This document shows positions 34,212-45,038 of a stretch of DNA of 64,000 nucleotides, piece by piece. Both the position numbers and the translations under genes were made by a program. Source of the DNA: Rathayibacter sp. VKM Ac-2804 (GTDB taxonomy: Bacteria; Actinomycetota; Actinomycetes; Actinomycetales; Microbacteriaceae); contig NZ_CP047420.1 in the NCBI RefSeq assembly GCF_009866655.1, forward strand, positions 1,798,001 to 1,862,000. Direction: 5' to 3'. Position 1 is the stretch's first letter; each line of letters starts with the position of its first letter. The notes below the pieces were generated by a model. The model made no database searches. It was not told where the DNA came from and worked only from the letters and a program-made list of their open reading frames with translations.

Positions 34212-34299
34212 CCCTCTTCCAGACCCTCGCCGGAACCCCGGCTCCCGACAGGTCCGCCGCGCCCGGCGCACCGACCACGAACGAAGGACGAAGCCCCCT

Positions 34300-35412
34300 G
34301 TGGCCGATCACTACGAAGTCCTCGGCGTCGACCGCGACGCCTCCGCCGACGAGATCAAGAAGGCGTACCGCCGGCTCGCACGCGAGCTGCACCCCGACGT
34401 CAACCCGAGCGCGGACGCGTCCGAGCGCTTCAAGCTCGTCACGCACGCCTACGACGTCCTGAGCGACGCCCAGCAGCGCCAGCAGTACGACCGCGGCCCG
34501 CAGGACGGCTTCCCCGGCGGCGGCGGGCAGGGCTTCGGCGGCTTCGGCGACATCTTCGAGACCTTCTTCGGCCAGGGCGCGCAGGGCTCCTCGCGCGGCC
34601 CGCGGTCGCGCCGGGAGCGCGGCCAGGACGCGCTGCTGCGCGTCGAGGTCTCGCTCGACGAGGTCATCTTCGGCACGCACCGCGACCTCGAGGTCGACAC
34701 GGCCGTGCTCTGCGAGACCTGCCAGGGCTCCTGCTGCCAGCCCGGCACCTCGCCGGTCACCTGCGACATCTGCCACGGCTCCGGCCAGATCCAGCGCACC
34801 GTCCGCTCGCTTCTCGGCAACGTGATGACGGCCAGCCCCTGCGGCACCTGCCGCGGCTACGGCACCGTCATCGCCACCCCGTGCTCCACCTGCCAGGGCC
34901 AGGGCCGCGTGCGCGCGCGCCGGACCATCCCCGTCGACGTCCCCGCGGGCGTGGACACGGGCCTCCGCCTGCAGATGCCCGGCAGCGGCGAGGTCGGCCC
35001 GGCCGGCGGCCCGAGCGGCGACCTCTACCTCGAGATCAAGGTCAAGCACCACGACATCTTCAGCCGCAACGGCGACGACCTGCTCTGCACCCTCGAGGTG
35101 CAGATGACGGACGCGATCCTCGGCTCGACGACGACCCTCGCGGCGCTCGACGGCGACATCGAGATCGAGGTCAAGCCGGGCACCCAGAGCACCGAGATCG
35201 TCACGATCAAGGGCCGCGGCGTCACCAAGCTGCGCGGCAACGGCCGCGGAGACCTCCGCGTCGGCATCCAGGTGGTCACGCCCACGAAGCTCGGGCACCG
35301 CGAGCGCGAGCTGGTGCAGGAGTTCGCCAAGCACTACAAGCCGCAGAAGCCGGCGCTGACGCACTTCCAGCAGGGGCTGTTCTCCAAGCTCCGCGACCGC
35401 TTCCTCGGCTGA
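34300..35412 (+). CDS. dnaJ: Molecular chaperone DnaJ (type I, HrcA-linked)
   Basis: Co-chaperone that stimulates DnaK. The 370-residue protein has the J domain ([20 protein letters not shown], then the HPD motif in [11 protein letters not shown]), a Gly/Phe-rich linker ([20 protein letters not shown]), four zinc motifs and a C-terminal substrate-binding domain. The first zinc motif reads CETCQGSC instead of CxxCxGxG: the last Gly is Cys, next to another Cys. The other three ([24 protein letters not shown]) are regular. GTG start at 34300 follows GAAGGACG. This is the DnaJ2 type found next to hrcA in Actinobacteria. Confidence 0.95.
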   Translation: MADHYEVLGVDRDASADEIKKAYRRLARELHPDVNPSADASERFKLVTHAYDVLSDAQQRQQYDRGPQDGFPGGGGQGFGGFGDIFETFFGQGAQGSSRGPRSRRERGQDALLRVEVSLDEVIFGTHRDLEVDTAVLCETCQGSCCQPGTSPVTCDICHGSGQIQRTVRSLLGNVMTASPCGTCRGYGTVIATPCSTCQGQGRVRARRTIPVDVPAGVDTGLRLQMPGSGEVGPAGGPSGDLYLEIKVKHHDIFSRNGDDLLCTLEVQMTDAILGSTTTLAALDGDIEIEVKPGTQSTEIVTIKGRGVTKLRGNGRGDLRVGIQVVTPTKLGHRERELVQEFAKHYKPQKPALTHFQQGLFSKLRDRFLG

Positions 35413-35423
35413 CCGGAGCCGGC

Positions 35424-36158
35424 GTGGCGCACCACTACATCGACGAGTCCCTCGACTCCGGGGACTTCGTCGCCGGGGAGCGGCTGGAGCTCTCGGGCGC
35501 GGAGGCGCGCCACCTCGCGACCGTCAGCCGGATCCGCGCCGGCGAGAGCGTCCGCATCGGGGACGGCCGCGGCCGGGTCGCGGTCGCCGTCGTCGAGAGC
35601 GCGGAGGCGTCGCGCGTCGTCCTCGGCGTCGTCTCGGTCGAGGAGGTGCCCGCGCCGAGCCCGCGGCTCGTGCTCGTGCAGGCGCTCGCGAAGGGCGACC
35701 GCGACGAGCTGGCGATCCAGGCCGCGACCGAGCTGGGCGTGGACGAGGTGGTGCCGTGGCAGGCTGCGCGCTCCGTCTCGCGCTGGTCGGGCGTCAAGGA
35801 GGAGAAGGGCCGCGAGCGCTGGCGCAGCATCGTCCGCGAGGCGAGCAAGCAGTCGCTCCGCGCCCGGGTGCCGGAGGTGTCGGCGGTCGTCGGCCTCCGC
35901 GCGCTCGTGGACCGTGCGGCGACGGCGCGCGTGCTCGTGCTCGAGCCGTCGGCGGGCGAGCGCCTCACCGCGATCGAGCCGGACGGGCGCGACCTCGTGC
36001 TGGTCGTCGGCCCCGAGGGCGGCATCGCCGCGGAGGAGCTCCGCGCGCTGGCCGATGCCGGGGCCGAGGCCGTCGCGCTCGGCGACTCCGTCCTGCGCAC
36101 CTCGACCGCCGGCCCGGCCGCGATCGCCGTGCTGTCGGCCCGGCTCGGCCGCTGGTGA
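35424..36158 (+). CDS. rsmE: 16S rRNA (uracil(1498)-N(3))-methyltransferase
   Basis: SPOUT-fold enzyme that methylates U1498 of 16S rRNA. The 244-residue protein has a PUA-like N-domain (GAEARHLATVSRIRAGESVR) and the SPOUT domain with LVQALAKGDRDELAIQAATE, ELGVDEVVPWQAARSV, WRSIVREASKQSLR, and the SAM knot LVVGPEGGIAAEELRAL followed by LGDSVLRTSTAGPAAI. Start GTG 35424 lies 11 bp after dnaJ in the same operon. Confidence 0.95.
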   Translation: MAHHYIDESLDSGDFVAGERLELSGAEARHLATVSRIRAGESVRIGDGRGRVAVAVVESAEASRVVLGVVSVEEVPAPSPRLVLVQALAKGDRDELAIQAATELGVDEVVPWQAARSVSRWSGVKEEKGRERWRSIVREASKQSLRARVPEVSAVVGLRALVDRAATARVLVLEPSAGERLTAIEPDGRDLVLVVGPEGGIAAEELRALADAGAEAVALGDSVLRTSTAGPAAIAVLSARLGRW

Positions 36159-36216
36159 CCCCCGCCGATCCGCGCGCCCTGGGCGAACGCGCCCCCGCCC
36201 GGGTCGCCCCGCCGTT

Positions 36217-36222
36217 TAAGAT
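36217..36222 (+). promoter_or_regulatory. Candidate -10 hexamer for the HIT gene
   Basis: TAAGAT ends 6 nt before the ATG at 36229 with no ribosome-binding site, so a leaderless internal transcript (HIT-phoH-ybeY onward) is likely. Confidence 0.55.
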
Positions 36223-36228
36223 GGACGC

Positions 36229-36579
36229 ATGACCGAGCCCACTGTCTTCACGCGCATCGTCCGCGGAGAGATCCCCGCCGACGTGGTGTTCGAGAACGAG
36301 CGGATCCTCGCGATCCAGGACATCGCGCCCAAGGCCCCCGTGCACCTGCTGATCTTCCCGAAGACCCAGGAGTACGCGAACGTCGCCGAGCTCGCCGCGG
36401 GCGACCCGGCACTGCTCGCCGAGATCGCCCGGGTCGCGCAGACGCTCGCCGACGCGCACAGCAACGGCCAGTTCCGGCTGGTCTTCAACTCCGGCGAAGA
36501 GGCCGGTCAGACCGTGTTCCACGTCCACGCCCACGTCCTGGGCGGCCACCTGACGGAAGGCTCCCTTGCCACCGGTTGA
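36229..36579 (+). CDS. HIT family (HinT-like) protein
   Basis: The 116-residue protein hydrolyses nucleoside phosphoramidates in characterised relatives. It starts MTEPTVFTRIVRGEIPADVV, continues with FENERILAIQDIAPKAPVHL, and carries the catalytic His triad in VFHVHAHVLGG near residue 100. The length is normal for HinT. It overlaps the next gene (phoH) by 14 bp and is conserved in this position in Actinobacteria. Confidence 0.94.
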   Translation: MTEPTVFTRIVRGEIPADVVFENERILAIQDIAPKAPVHLLIFPKTQEYANVAELAAGDPALLAEIARVAQTLADAHSNGQFRLVFNSGEEAGQTVFHVHAHVLGGHLTEGSLATG

Positions 36580-37732
36580 TCACGCGGACGACGGCTCCGC
36601 GGGCCCGAACCCCACTCGACCCGGCTCCGCGGAGCCGATGCCCCTTCAAGACCCTGCGGACGGCACCACCGGCGGGACGCACCGCGTCATCGCCGTCGAC
36701 GGAGTCGCCATGGTGCGTCTCCTCGGACCTCAGGACCGCCTCATCCGGGCGGTCGAATCGCGATTCCCCGATGTCCAGGTGCACGTGCGCGGCAACGAGG
36801 TGACCCTCGACGGCGAGGGCGTCCCCGTCGCCGCGGCGGCGCGCCTGGTGGAAGAACTGGTGCTCATGACGGCAGGCGGCCACGACCTCGACCCGGAGGG
36901 CGTGCGCGAGTCCGCGCGCATCCTCGAGAACGGCGGGCCGGTGCGTCCCGCGGACGCGTTCGGCCAGGCCATCCTCACGGCGCGCGGGAAGAGCATCCGC
37001 CCCAAGACCCTCGGGCAGCGCGAGTACGTCGACGCCGTCGATCAGAACACGATCGTCTTCGGCATCGGCCCCGCCGGCACCGGCAAGACCTACCTCGCGA
37101 TGGCCAAGGCGGTGCAGGCCCTGCAGCGCAAGGAGGTCGAGCGGATCATCCTGACCCGCCCCGCGGTCGAGGCAGGGGAACGGCTCGGCTACCTGCCGGG
37201 CTCGCTCACCGACAAGATCGACCCGTACCTGCGCCCGCTCTACGACGCGCTGAACGAGATGATGGACCCGGAGATCGTCCCGAAGCTCCTCGCGGCGGGA
37301 ACGATCGAGGTCGCCCCGCTGGCGTACATGCGCGGCCGCACGCTGAACACGTCGTTCGTCGTGCTGGACGAGGCGCAGAACACCACGCCGGAGCAGATGA
37401 AGATGTTCCTCACCCGCCTCGGCTTCGGCTCGAAGATGGTGATCACGGGCGACATCACCCAGGTCGACCTCCCCGCCGGCTCCAGCGGTCTCCGCCTGGT
37501 GACCCGGGTGCTCGACGACATCGACGACATCCACTTCGCGCGGCTGACCAGCGAGGACGTGGTCCGCCACAGCCTCGTCGGCCGGATCGTGGACGCCTAC
37601 ACCGAGTACGACCAGCAGAAGCAGGCGCAGAGCTTCGAGCGCGAGCAGGCCCGCGAGTTCGCGGCCCGCGCCGAGCGCCGGGCGGCCACCCGGTCGACCG
37701 GCGACGCGCAGCCCAAGCGGCCGCGCGCCTGA
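36566..37732 (+). CDS. phoH: PhoH-like ATPase
   Basis: Predicted ATP-binding protein linked to RNA metabolism (neighbour of ybeY in most bacteria). The 388-residue protein has an N-terminal low-complexity part, a KH-like region (VQVHVRGNEVTLDGEGVPVA) and the P-loop domain: VFGIGPAGTGKTYLAMAKAV (Walker A near 168) and SFVVLDEAQNTTPEQMKMFL (Walker B). The tail is basic and coiled-coil-like. The TTG at 36566 with GGAAGG upstream is my start; the ATG at 36638 is an alternative that would remove the overlap. Confidence 0.92.
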   Translation: MPPVDHADDGSAGPNPTRPGSAEPMPLQDPADGTTGGTHRVIAVDGVAMVRLLGPQDRLIRAVESRFPDVQVHVRGNEVTLDGEGVPVAAAARLVEELVLMTAGGHDLDPEGVRESARILENGGPVRPADAFGQAILTARGKSIRPKTLGQREYVDAVDQNTIVFGIGPAGTGKTYLAMAKAVQALQRKEVERIILTRPAVEAGERLGYLPGSLTDKIDPYLRPLYDALNEMMDPEIVPKLLAAGTIEVAPLAYMRGRTLNTSFVVLDEAQNTTPEQMKMFLTRLGFGSKMVITGDITQVDLPAGSSGLRLVTRVLDDIDDIHFARLTSEDVVRHSLVGRIVDAYTEYDQQKQAQSFEREQAREFAARAERRAATRSTGDAQPKRPRA

Positions 37733-37802
37733 GCACGGCACTCCCCGTCTCCGCACCGCCCTCCCGCCGAGCACCCTCCCGACCGAAGGAACCCCGCACC
37801 CC

Positions 37803-38264
37803 GTGAGCATCGAGATCAACAACGAGTCGAGCATCCCCGTGGACGAGGCGACCCTGCTGCGCCTCGCGGGCTACGCGCTCGACTCGCTGCACGTGCACCC
37901 CGACGCCGAGCTCGCGATCGTGCTGGTCGACGAGGGCGCGATGGAGCAGCTGCACGTGCAGTGGATGGACGAGCCCGGCCCCACCGACGTGCTGAGCTTC
38001 CCGATGGACGAGCTGCGCCCCGGCACCGAGGACGAGCAGACCCCGGCCGGCCTGCTCGGCGACATCGTGCTGTGCCCGCAGGTGGCGCAGAACCAGGCCG
38101 AGGCGGCCGGCCACTCCGTGCTCGACGAGCTGCTGCTGCTGACCGCGCACGGGCTGCTGCACCTGCTCGGCTTCGACCACGCGGAGCCGGAGGAGGAGCG
38201 CGAGATGTTCGGCATCCAGCGCGACATCCTCGTCGGGTTCCACATCAGCGAGCGACGCCGCTAG
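37803..38264 (+). CDS. ybeY: rRNA maturation endoribonuclease YbeY
   Basis: Metal-dependent single-strand RNase for 16S rRNA 3' maturation and ribosome quality control. The 153-residue protein has LHVQWMDEPGPTDVLSFPMD and the zinc motif H-x3-H-x5-H in TAHGLLHLLGFDHAEPEEE. Start GTG 37803. It lies between phoH and the CNNM gene, the standard order. Confidence 0.96.
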   Translation: MSIEINNESSIPVDEATLLRLAGYALDSLHVHPDAELAIVLVDEGAMEQLHVQWMDEPGPTDVLSFPMDELRPGTEDEQTPAGLLGDIVLCPQVAQNQAEAAGHSVLDELLLLTAHGLLHLLGFDHAEPEEEREMFGIQRDILVGFHISERRR

Positions 38265-38271
38265 GCCCGGC

Positions 38272-39600
38272 GTGCTCACCGTCCAGCTCCTCATCGCCGC
38301 CCTCGGCCTCGTCGCCCTCGGCGGCTGGCTCGCCGCCACCGACGCGGCGCTCGGCGTGCTCTCGCGCAGCGACGTCCTCGAGATGGCGCACCACTCGCGC
38401 AGCTCCCGCGCCCTGCGGGCCATCGCCGGCGACATGAGCGCGCACGTCAACGTCGTCAACTTCACCCGGATCGCGGCCGAGACCACGGCCGCCGTCTTCG
38501 TCACCACCGTGCTCGTCGTCGTGGTCGACGCGCTCTGGCTGGCGCTCCTGCTCGCGATCCTGATCATGGCGGCCGTCTCGTTCGTGCTGGTCGGCTCGAG
38601 CCCGCGCAGCGTCGGCCGCGCGCACGCCCGCGCCGTGCTCGGCTCCAGCGCCTCGCTCGTGCACGTGCTGCGGGTCGCGCTCGGTCCGGTCGCCCACGGC
38701 CTCGTCGCGCTGGGCAACCGGGTCACCCCGGGCACCGGCCGCTCGGCAGGCTTCTCCTCCGAGGAGCAGCTGCTGAGCATGGTCGACGAGGCGACCGAGC
38801 AGTCGGTCCTCGAGCAGGACGACCGCGAGCTCATCCACTCGATCTTCGAGTTCAACGACACGCTGGTGCGCGAGGTGATGGTGCCCCGGACCGACATGGT
38901 CACGATCGAGGCGGGTGCCTCGGTCGGCGCCGGCATGGGCCTGCTGCTCAGCCGCGGCATCTCCCGCCTGCCCGTCATCGGCGACGGCGTCGACGACGTG
39001 CTCGGCGTGCTCTACCTCCGCGACGTCGCCCGGCACACCTACGAGCGCCCGGACGACGACGACTCCGCGGCCGACCTCGCCCGCCCGGCGCTGTTCGTGC
39101 CGGAGTCGAAGAAGGCCGACGAGCTGCTGCGCCAGATGCAGCTCGAGTCCAACCATCTCGCCATGGTGGTCGACGAGTACGGCGGCATCGCCGGGCTGGT
39201 AACGCTCGAGGACCTGATCGAGGAGCTGGTCGGCGACATCTCGGACGAGTACGACCGCGAGGTCGACCTCTTCGAGGAGACCGAGCCGGGCGTCTACCGG
39301 GTCTCGGCCCGGCTGCCCGTCGACGAGCTGGGCGAGCTGTTCGAGCTCGACCTCGAGGACGACGACGTCGACTCGGTCGGCGGACTGCTCACCAAGGCCT
39401 ACGGCCGCCTGCCCGAGCGCGGCGCGACCGCCCGGATCGACGGGGTGATCCTCGAGGCCGAGCAGGCGGATCCCCGCCGCGGCACCATCTCGACCGTCAT
39501 CGTGCGGCGCGATCCCGACTACGATCCCTCAGGCGAGACCAGCACCGGACCGGTTCCGGTCGTCGCGGAGACAGACCACCAGGACGAGGACGCACGATGA
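38272..39600 (+). CDS. CNNM/CorC-type transporter-associated protein (DUF21-CBS-CorC_HlyC)
   Basis: Membrane protein of the family proposed to move or sense magnesium; older names call it a haemolysin. The 442-residue protein has an N-terminal DUF21 membrane domain (about 1-130, with LLIAALGLVALGGWLAATDA), then the pattern FSSEEQLLSMVDEATEQSVL and REVMVPRTDMVTIEA that opens the CBS pair. MVVDEYGGIAGLVTLEDLIE closes the pair, and a C-terminal CorC_HlyC domain (YRVSARLPVDELGELF) follows. GTG start 8 bp after ybeY; it overlaps era by 4 bp. Confidence 0.93.
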   Translation: MLTVQLLIAALGLVALGGWLAATDAALGVLSRSDVLEMAHHSRSSRALRAIAGDMSAHVNVVNFTRIAAETTAAVFVTTVLVVVVDALWLALLLAILIMAAVSFVLVGSSPRSVGRAHARAVLGSSASLVHVLRVALGPVAHGLVALGNRVTPGTGRSAGFSSEEQLLSMVDEATEQSVLEQDDRELIHSIFEFNDTLVREVMVPRTDMVTIEAGASVGAGMGLLLSRGISRLPVIGDGVDDVLGVLYLRDVARHTYERPDDDDSAADLARPALFVPESKKADELLRQMQLESNHLAMVVDEYGGIAGLVTLEDLIEELVGDISDEYDREVDLFEETEPGVYRVSARLPVDELGELFELDLEDDDVDSVGGLLTKAYGRLPERGATARIDGVILEAEQADPRRGTISTVIVRRDPDYDPSGETSTGPVPVVAETDHQDEDAR

Positions 39601-40508
39601 CCGACCAGAGCACCCCCAGCACTCCCTACCGGGCGGGCTTCGTGTCGTTCGTCGGCCGCCCGAACGTGGGCAAGTCGACCCTGACGAACGCGCTGGTCGG
39701 CGAGAAGATCGCCATCACCAGCTCGAAGCCGCAGACCACCCGCCGCGCCATCCGCGGCATCGTGCACCGCCCCGACGGCCAGCTGATCGTGGTGGACACC
39801 CCGGGCATCCACCGCCCGCGCACCCTGCTCGGCGAGCGGCTCAACTCCCTCGTCACCTCGACGCTCGGCGACGTCGACGTGATCGGGATGCTCTTCCCGG
39901 CCGACGAGCCGATCGGCCCCGGCGACCGCTTCATCAACGAGCAGCTTGAGTCGTTCCCGCGCGCCCGCAAGGTCGCGATCGTCTCCAAGGTCGACCTCTC
40001 CTCGAAGAAGTCCGTCGCGAAGCAGCTGCTCGCCGTCTCCGAGCTGCGCGAGTGGGACACGATCGTGCCGATCTCGGCGGTCACCGAGGAGCAGCTCGAC
40101 GTCCTCGCCGCGGAGCTGCTGCGCCTCATGCCGGTCTCGCCGGCGCTGTACCCCGAGGAGGCCGTGACCGATGAGGACACGGGCTCGCGCATCGCGGAGT
40201 TCATCCGCGAGGCGGCGCTCGAGGGCGTCTCCGACGAGCTGCCGCACTCGCTCGCCGTGACGCTCGACGACATGGTCGAGCGTGAGGACGGCTCCTTCAT
40301 CGACATCTACGCGAACGTCTTCGTCGAGCGCGACAGCCAGAAGGGCATCATCATCGGCAAGGGCGGCCAGCGCCTGCGCGAGGTGGGCGCGGTGTCGCGC
40401 GAGCAGATCGAGCGGCTGCTCGGCCGGCGCGTCTTCCTCTCCATCCGGGTGAAGGTCGCCAAGGAGTGGCAGCGCGACCCCAAGCTGCTCGGCCGCCTCG
40501 GCTTCTGA
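39597..40508 (+). CDS. era: GTPase Era
   Basis: Ras-like GTPase that assists 30S assembly. The 303-residue protein has GFVSFVGRPNVGKSTLTNAL (G1), SKPQTTRRAIRGIVH (G2), VVDTPGIHRPRTLLG (G3) and VSKVDLSSKKSV (G4), then the C-terminal KH domain with IIIGKGGQRLREVGAVSREQ. Start ATG 39597 overlaps the CNNM stop. It is the last gene of the hrcA-to-era gene block. Confidence 0.97.
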   Translation: MTDQSTPSTPYRAGFVSFVGRPNVGKSTLTNALVGEKIAITSSKPQTTRRAIRGIVHRPDGQLIVVDTPGIHRPRTLLGERLNSLVTSTLGDVDVIGMLFPADEPIGPGDRFINEQLESFPRARKVAIVSKVDLSSKKSVAKQLLAVSELREWDTIVPISAVTEEQLDVLAAELLRLMPVSPALYPEEAVTDEDTGSRIAEFIREAALEGVSDELPHSLAVTLDDMVEREDGSFIDIYANVFVERDSQKGIIIGKGGQRLREVGAVSREQIERLLGRRVFLSIRVKVAKEWQRDPKLLGRLGF

Positions 40509-40590
40509 GCCCTTCGTGACCGGGGACGCCGCATCGGCAGGGGGATCGCCGTCACCCTCCGGGACGACGCCGCGCCGTGCTGCCGACGCG

Positions 40591-40596
40591 TAGCGT
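40591..40596 (+). promoter_or_regulatory. Candidate -10 hexamer for the histidine kinase gene
   Basis: TAGCGT ends 7 nt before the ATG at 40604, with no ribosome-binding site; probable leaderless start. Confidence 0.45.
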
Positions 40597-40603
40597 GGGG
40601 CGC

Positions 40604-42337
40604 ATGCGCGCGCTGCTCGATCGTCCCGCGACGCTCCCGATCGCGGGAGCGCTGCTCGCGCTCCTCCACCTCGGGCTGAGCGCCGCGGGCCTCGTCGATC
40701 CGGGCCTGCTCAGCGGTGGTCTGCTCATCGCGCTCGGGCTGGCCGTCGCCGCGCTCCTGCCCGCCCTCGCGCCGTCCCTCGTCGCCGTCGGAGCGATCAC
40801 CGGCGGCGGCGTCACGCTGCTCGGCGTGCCCGTCGACGCCGTCCTGGTGGGCCTCGTCGTCCTCTGGTCGTCGGCGCGCCGGCTCGGTCCGTGGACCCGA
40901 ACGCTGACGCTGGTCGGCGCCCTCCTGCTCGCCGGCATCGGCGGCCTCGTCGCCGCGCTGAACGGTACCGCGCAGATCCTCGCGGACGAGGCGAGCGCCG
41001 ACGAGGTCCTCCTCTTCCGTGCGCTCACCGCGCTCGTCGTCGCCGGCCTGCTCGCCGGCGCCGATGTGCTCGCCTGGCGCGGAGGGCTGCGCCGGCCGGT
41101 CGGCGGGGACGACAGGATCGACGCGCTCATGGTGCGCATCGCCGGTCCGCAGGACGACTTCGCCGTGGGCGCCGCCGGCTGGCAGGCGCTCCTGCTCCTG
41201 CTGATCTCGACCGTTCCCTTCGCCGCGCCCGATGGCTCGCTCCAGCCGGTCGTCGGCGGAGTCCTGGCCGTGGCGCTCGTCCTGCACCGCCGAGCGCCGG
41301 CGCTCGCCCTTGCGATCGCCTGGGCCGGCGCGATCCTCCAGATGGGGCTGCAGCTGGCCCCGGGCCCAGGCGACCTCGCGATCCTCGCCGTGCTCTTCGG
41401 CACCGGCGCCTCGGACCGGCGGCGGACCCGGGCCGCAGGAGCCGTGTCCGCGGTGCTCGGCGCGGTCGTCGCCGTCGTCTACCTGATCATCGTCTTCCGA
41501 CTCGTGCAGTCCATCCCCTCGCCGATCCTGACCGGGGGAGCGGTGTTCGGCGGGATCCTCGCCACGCTCGGGCTCTCCTGGACGGTCGGCCTGCTCTCCC
41601 GCTCCGTCCGGCGGGCACGGGAGGGCCAGACCCTCCGCGCCGAGGCGGAGCGCGAGCGCGCGGCGGCGCAGCGCGAGCTCGACACGGTCGAGGAGCGCAA
41701 CCGGATCGCGCGGGACATGCACGACGTCGTGGCGCACTCGCTCGCCGTCGTCATCGCGCAGGCGGACGGCGCCCGCTACCTCGGTGCGTCCAGCCCCGCG
41801 CAGACCGACGCCGCCCTGCTCACCATCTCCTCGGTCGCCCGCGACGCGCTCGGCGACGTGCGCGTCCTCCTCGCGCAGCTGCGGCACAGCCAGAGCGACG
41901 GACCGCAGCCCGAGGCGCGCGACCTGCCGGCGCTGCTCGAGAGCGTCGCCGGAGCCGGGACGCAGCTGCGCTCGGAGCTCGAGGTCGACCTCGAGACGGT
42001 GCCGCGCGGCATCGGCCTGGCGCTCTACCGCATCGTGCAGGAGGCGACGACGAACGCGCTCCGGCACGGCCGGCCCGGCTCCCCGCTCGACGTCGCCCTC
42101 CGCCGCGAGTCAGGCGACATCGTCCTGACGGTGCGCAACGCGCGCTGCGCCGATGCCGAGGCCGCCGCGCGCGTGCCGGGGGAGGGCCACGGCCTGGTCG
42201 GCATGCGCGAGCGCGCCGCACTCGTCGGCGGCGTGCTCCGCGCCGGCCCCGAGGGCGACGACTTCGTGGTCGACGCACGCCTGCCCGCCTCCTCGTCCCC
42301 CGCCCTGACCGTCGCCTCTGGAGGCCACCCCGCATGA
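40604..42337 (+). CDS. NarL-type sensor histidine kinase (HisKA_3)
   Basis: The 577-residue protein has a large N-terminal part with many hydrophobic helices (about residues 1-340, arranged in two blocks) and no recognisable extracytoplasmic sensor domain. A coiled segment (LRAEAERERAAAQRELDTVE) follows, then the HisKA_3 box NRIARDMHDVVAHSLAVVIA with the phospho-His near residue 373. The ATPase has IVQEATTNALRHGRPG (N box) and GEGHGLVGMRERAALVGG (G box). The ATG at 40604 is preferred over the frame opening at 40577. It overlaps its response regulator by 4 bp. The signal is unknown. Confidence 0.92.
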   Translation: MRALLDRPATLPIAGALLALLHLGLSAAGLVDPGLLSGGLLIALGLAVAALLPALAPSLVAVGAITGGGVTLLGVPVDAVLVGLVVLWSSARRLGPWTRTLTLVGALLLAGIGGLVAALNGTAQILADEASADEVLLFRALTALVVAGLLAGADVLAWRGGLRRPVGGDDRIDALMVRIAGPQDDFAVGAAGWQALLLLLISTVPFAAPDGSLQPVVGGVLAVALVLHRRAPALALAIAWAGAILQMGLQLAPGPGDLAILAVLFGTGASDRRRTRAAGAVSAVLGAVVAVVYLIIVFRLVQSIPSPILTGGAVFGGILATLGLSWTVGLLSRSVRRAREGQTLRAEAERERAAAQRELDTVEERNRIARDMHDVVAHSLAVVIAQADGARYLGASSPAQTDAALLTISSVARDALGDVRVLLAQLRHSQSDGPQPEARDLPALLESVAGAGTQLRSELEVDLETVPRGIGLALYRIVQEATTNALRHGRPGSPLDVALRRESGDIVLTVRNARCADAEAAARVPGEGHGLVGMRERAALVGGVLRAGPEGDDFVVDARLPASSSPALTVASGGHPA

Positions 42338-43002
42338 CCGACACCATCCGCCTCGTCCTCGTCGACGACCAGGCGCTCTTCCGCGCCGGCATCCGCATGC
42401 TGCTGAGCTCGCAGCCGGACCTCGAGGTGGTCGGCGAGGCGTCCGACGGCGCGGAGGGCGCGGAGATCGTCGGCCGGCTGGCTCCGGACGTGGTGCTGAT
42501 GGACATCCGGATGCCGGGCGTCGACGGCATCGAGTCGACGCGGCGGATCCTCGCCGACGCCGCGGAGAAGGGCGTGGAGCCGCCGCGCATCCTGGTGCTC
42601 ACCACGTTCGACCTGGACGAGGCCGCCGCCCGCGCGATCCGCGCCGGGGCGAGCGGGTTCCTGCTCAAGGACACCGAGCCGGGCTTCCTGCTCGCCTCGG
42701 TCCGCACCGTGCACGCCGGCACCGCGGTAGTCGCCGCCTCGGCGACCCGCGAGCTCTTCGAGCACTTCGGCGCACCGGGCAGCGGCCGGGAGACTCCGGC
42801 CGCGTTCGGCACGCTGACCGACCGCGAGCGCGAGATCTTCCACCTCGCCGCCCGTGGCCTCAGCAACACCGAGATCGCGCGAGCCGAGTTCCTCAGCGAG
42901 GCGACAGTGAAGACGCACATCAGCCGGACCCTCGGCAAGCTCGGGCTGCGCGACCGGGTGCAGCTGGTCGTCTACGCCTACGAGAACGGGCTCGTGGCCT
43001 GA
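42334..43002 (+). CDS. LuxR/NarL family response regulator
   Basis: The 222-residue protein has a receiver domain (IRLVLVDDQALFRAGIRMLL, phospho-Asp in DVVLMDIRMPGVDG near residue 54, conserved Thr and Lys in VLTTFDLDE and FLLKDTEPG) and a C-terminal LuxR helix-turn-helix (LTDREREIFHLAARGLSNTE, then EATVKTHISRTLGKLGL). Coupled to the kinase gene by ATGA. Targets unknown; the nearest promoter is that of leuA, but there is no evidence that it is controlled. Confidence 0.94.
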   Translation: MTDTIRLVLVDDQALFRAGIRMLLSSQPDLEVVGEASDGAEGAEIVGRLAPDVVLMDIRMPGVDGIESTRRILADAAEKGVEPPRILVLTTFDLDEAAARAIRAGASGFLLKDTEPGFLLASVRTVHAGTAVVAASATRELFEHFGAPGSGRETPAAFGTLTDREREIFHLAARGLSNTEIARAEFLSEATVKTHISRTLGKLGLRDRVQLVVYAYENGLVA

Positions 43003-43057
43003 GGGCGACGTCCGCGCCGCGGTGGTGCCGGTGGGTGCCGCGCCGCGGGGGCAGTGC

Positions 43058-43063
43058 TACCGT
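43058..43063 (+). promoter_or_regulatory. Candidate -10 of the leuA transcript
   Basis: TACCGT ends 6 nt before the GTG of the leader ORF at 43070, so the leader peptide would itself be translated from a leaderless mRNA. Confidence 0.5.
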
Positions 43064-43069
43064 GGTCGC

Positions 43070-43114
43070 GTGCGCATCGGTCTGCTCCTTCTTAGCCGCC
43101 GCGACGAGATCTGA
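43070..43114 (+). CDS. leuA leader peptide (Leu attenuator)
   Basis: A 14-codon ORF encodes MRIGLLLLSRRDEI, with four consecutive Leu codons (CTG CTC CTT CTT) at positions 5-8. It lies 143 bp before leuA, the first enzyme of leucine synthesis. Ribosome stalling at these codons when Leu-tRNA is scarce would uncover or hide the hairpin at 43099-43137, whose left arm overlaps the last codons. This is the classical layout of amino-acid attenuation; the exact mechanism here is inferred. Confidence 0.78.
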   Translation: MRIGLLLLSRRDEI

Positions 43115-43137
43115 TCCTCAGGCCCTCCTCGTCGCGG
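43099..43137 (+). promoter_or_regulatory. Attenuator-type hairpin in the leuA leader
   Basis: A perfect 10-bp stem: CCGCGACGAG (43099-43108, inside the leader ORF) with CTCGTCGCGG (43128-43137). A stalled ribosome on the Leu codons would cover or approach the left arm. Further down are GATCCG/CGGATC (43193-43208) and GGCGCG-TTCG-CGCGCC (43227-43242); the latter ends directly before the leuA ribosome-binding site GGGAGAG. Confidence 0.65.
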
Positions 43138-43154
43138 AGTCCGTCGTCGGCTGA

Positions 43155-45029
<1,875 letters not shown>

Positions 45030-45038
45030 GCCTCATCG

